From NCBI GenBank assembly GCA_949051815.1, contig CARQVR010000009.1, forward strand, positions 8,773 through 72,772: DNA of 64,000 nt, given 5' to 3'. This DNA is from an uncultured Lachnospiraceae bacterium. GTDB lineage: Bacteria; Bacillota; Clostridia; Lachnospirales; Lachnospiraceae. This document shows, piece after piece, positions 62,327 through 64,000 of this stretch (positions are counted from its first letter, which is position 1; every line of letters begins with the position of its first letter). Both the position numbers and the translations under genes were made by a program. The notes under the pieces were generated by a model, which was given only the letters and a program-made list of their open reading frames with translations, was not told the DNA's origin and searched no databases.

Positions 62327-63499
62327 TTATTGTCTGTTCAGAAAATCTATGTTTTTCTTAATAAACTCACACCTCTGGGCCACGCACTCCACCGAGCGGT
62401 AAGGATCCTGCGGCGTGTTAAACACATAGTCCGTCAGCTTGTCAATGGTTGTCGCCGCCACATGCATTCTCGTATCGCTGGCCGCATAATAGATATACAC
62501 CTCGCCGTTATCCTTTGCGATGGCGCCGTTTGTGAACACCACGTTGGACACATCGCCCACCCGCTCCCAATTCCTGGGACCGATCAGCATACCGGAAGGC
62601 TCCGCGATCACCCTGGAAGGATCCTTTAAATCCGTCGCAAACGCGTAGATCACATAGCGCAGACCGGCCGCCGTGTTGCGCACGCCGTGGGCAATGTGGA
62701 TCCAGCCCTTGTCTGTCCGGATCGGCGGCGCGCCCGCACCGTTCTTCGCCTCTGTGATGGTATGGTATCTGCGGATGGAGGTCATCTTCTCCTCGTCCAC
62801 CACCGCGTGGGTGATATCGTCGCACAGTCCGAAGCCGATGCCGCCGCCCGACCCTGTCTCAATAAAATCGTCCATAGGCCTTGTATAAAACGCGTACTTA
62901 CCGTCCACAAATTCCGGATGCAGCACCACATTCCTCTGCTGGGGAGAACGCTTCGTCACCAGATTGGGCAGTCTCTCCCAGTTCTTTAAATCCTTCGTCC
63001 GCACGATGCCGGCCGCCGCCACAGCCGCGGACAGGTCGTTCACCGTGGTGTCCTTGCTCTCGGAGCAGAACACGCCGTAAATATAGCCGTCCTCATGTTT
63101 CGTCAGGCGCATATCGTAGACGTTCGTCTCCTCCGGGCAGGTGTCCGGCAGAAGGATCGGATAATCCCGGAATTTAAAACCGTCGATCCCATTGTCGCTC
63201 TCCGCCACGCCGAAGAAAGATTTTCTGTCATTTCCCTCGATTCTGGCCACCAGATAATATTTCCCGTCCAGCTCGATGGCCCCCGAGTTCATCACCGCGT
63301 TGACGCCAAGACGCTCCATAAAGTAAGGGTTCGTCTCCGGATTTAAGTCATACCGCCAGGTCAGCGGAATATGCTCCCTTGTCAGCACTGGGTACTGATA
63401 CCTGTCATAAATGCCATTGTAGTCGTCGGACTTTACATTTTTTCTCGTAATCAACTTATCATATTTTTCTAATTCCACGTAATACTGCGGATGCAACAT
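62327..63499 (-). CDS. GH130 4-O-beta-D-mannosyl-D-glucose phosphorylase
   Basis: The 390-residue enzyme starts HPQYYVELEKYDKLITRKN and has NGIYDRYQYPVLTREH, LGVNAVMNSGAIELDGKYYLVARIEG, ETNVYDMRLTKHEDGYIYG and GGGIGFGLCDD. These match GH130 subfamily 1, which splits mannosyl-glucose to mannose 1-phosphate and glucose. That substrate is made by the cellobiose 2-epimerase encoded just upstream. A GTG two codons earlier is an alternative start. AAGGAGG lies upstream. Confidence 0.88.
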   Translation of the reverse strand: MLHPQYYVELEKYDKLITRKNVKSDDYNGIYDRYQYPVLTREHIPLTWRYDLNPETNPYFMERLGVNAVMNSGAIELDGKYYLVARIEGNDRKSFFGVAESDNGIDGFKFRDYPILLPDTCPEETNVYDMRLTKHEDGYIYGVFCSESKDTTVNDLSAAVAAAGIVRTKDLKNWERLPNLVTKRSPQQRNVVLHPEFVDGKYAFYTRPMDDFIETGSGGGIGFGLCDDITHAVVDEEKMTSIRRYHTITEAKNGAGAPPIRTDKGWIHIAHGVRNTAAGLRYVIYAFATDLKDPSRVIAEPSGMLIGPRNWERVGDVSNVVFTNGAIAKDNGEVYIYYAASDTRMHVAATTIDKLTDYVFNTPQDPYRSVECVAQRCEFIKKNIDFLNRQ

Positions 63500-63571
63500 A
63501 CCCACCTTTTCCTCCTTTTTTCTTCACTTTTTCTTTTATTTATCCCCTGTCTGAAAGTCATTCTCTTCCTG

Positions 63572-64000
63572 TCATTGCACTAATATATTTCTTTTAATGA
63601 CTTCCAGACACATCCTCCCGTTATGGTACGGGCACTTCCAAGGCTCCACAATCGGTTTCCCGCTGACGGACTCCCCGTCCTTATTCACATCCCAGAACCA
63701 CTCGGAACCGGGCCGCTTATCGATCACATGCGCCTTGATAAACGCCCACTCGGCTCTCGCCGCCTCCAGATACTCCGTGTGCTCCGGCGCAAGCTGGTAT
63801 CCGTTCAAAAAGCCCACCAGCGCCTCCGCCTGCACCCACCAGATGCGGTTTTCATCCACCACACCCTTCTCGCACTCGTTGGCAAGCGACCTTCCGTCGA
63901 AGGCTGTCCGATATACCTGACCGGTTAAGTCAAGTATAATCGGCAGCATCTTCTCCGCATATGTATCATCCCCTAATACATCCGTTCCTCTTCTGATCAG
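63572..64000 (-). CDS. Cellobiose 2-epimerase (AGE family), C-terminal part only
   Basis: The last 142 residues are present and the 5' end lies beyond base 64000. Segments RIWWVQAEALVGFLNGY, RPGSEWFWDVNKDG and EPWKCPYHNGRMCLEV are typical of the AGE-superfamily (alpha/alpha)6 barrel with its conserved Trp and His. The enzyme epimerises the reducing-end sugar of beta-1,4-mannobiose to yield mannosyl-glucose for the GH130 enzyme downstream. The gap of 72 bp to that gene suggests one operon. Confidence 0.88.
   Translation of the reverse strand: MIRRGTDVLGDDTYAEKMLPIILDLTGQVYRTAFDGRSLANECEKGVVDENRIWWVQAEALVGFLNGYQLAPEHTEYLEAARAEWAFIKAHVIDKRPGSEWFWDVNKDGESVSGKPIVEPWKCPYHNGRMCLEVIKRNILVQ

Overview
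The window reads as a chromosomal segment of a spore-forming, fermentative Firmicute of the Clostridia, most likely a gut-type Lachnospiraceae. This rests on a sigF/spoIIA sporulation operon, a T-box leader on valS, strong AGGAGG ribosome sites, many gut-commensal carbohydrate genes (GH30, GH94-type and GH130 phosphorylases, cellobiose 2-epimerase), YesMN-type two-component control and a BspA-like surface protein. Base composition is moderately GC-rich, which creates many long antisense open frames over real genes. No species is assigned.

Left part (1-25053). Nearly all genes are on the minus strand. A purine cluster purE-purM-purN-purD reads into a zinc-ribbon protein, an SH3/transmembrane protein, a YtrA-type GntR regulator and the truncated clpC. 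Upstream of it lie a long M29 aminopeptidase, two small membrane proteins, pyrE and the spoIIAA-spoIIAB-sigF operon. Next come a TPR membrane protein, a 48-residue protein, folC, a FapA-family protein and valS with its T-box. Then a membrane HD-GYP protein faces, divergently, a protein joining a LacI-type sugar-binding domain to GGDEF. The pair looks like a c-di-GMP off/on couple.

Middle (25061-41126). This is one co-oriented glucan-utilisation locus: an inverting phosphorylase of laminaribiose-phosphorylase size, a second very large phosphorylase, an intracellular GH30, two solute-binding lipoproteins, two ABC permeases, and a YesM/YesN sensor kinase and regulator. No secreted enzyme and no ABC ATPase are present, so oligosaccharides are probably imported with a shared ATPase and cleaved inside the cell by phosphate. 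An identical 16-bp motif stands before two promoters of the locus, and a 160-bp palindromic element sits inside it.

Right-middle (41392-50691). An ECF transporter S component is followed by a PadR-HAAS-DUF4097-PspC envelope operon and azlCD. Then come a small conserved protein, a compact type I toxin-antitoxin locus with convergent RNAs (a 30-residue toxin that ORF tables miss), ybaK, and trkA-trkH for potassium uptake.

Right end (50810-64000). A SpoIID-like/peptidoglycan-binding/LysM protein with a sigma-K-like promoter is followed by a 2146-residue BspA-like surface protein. The promoter of the surface protein carries a run of nine G between -35 and -10, a layout typical of phase-variable expression. 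A DUF1703-type ATPase gene without a normal start follows, and then a mannan pathway (two GH130 phosphorylases and the end of a cellobiose 2-epimerase). The most notable observations are the poly-G promoter, the convergent toxin-antitoxin locus, the phosphorolytic locus with its shared operator, and several intergenic repeat families.
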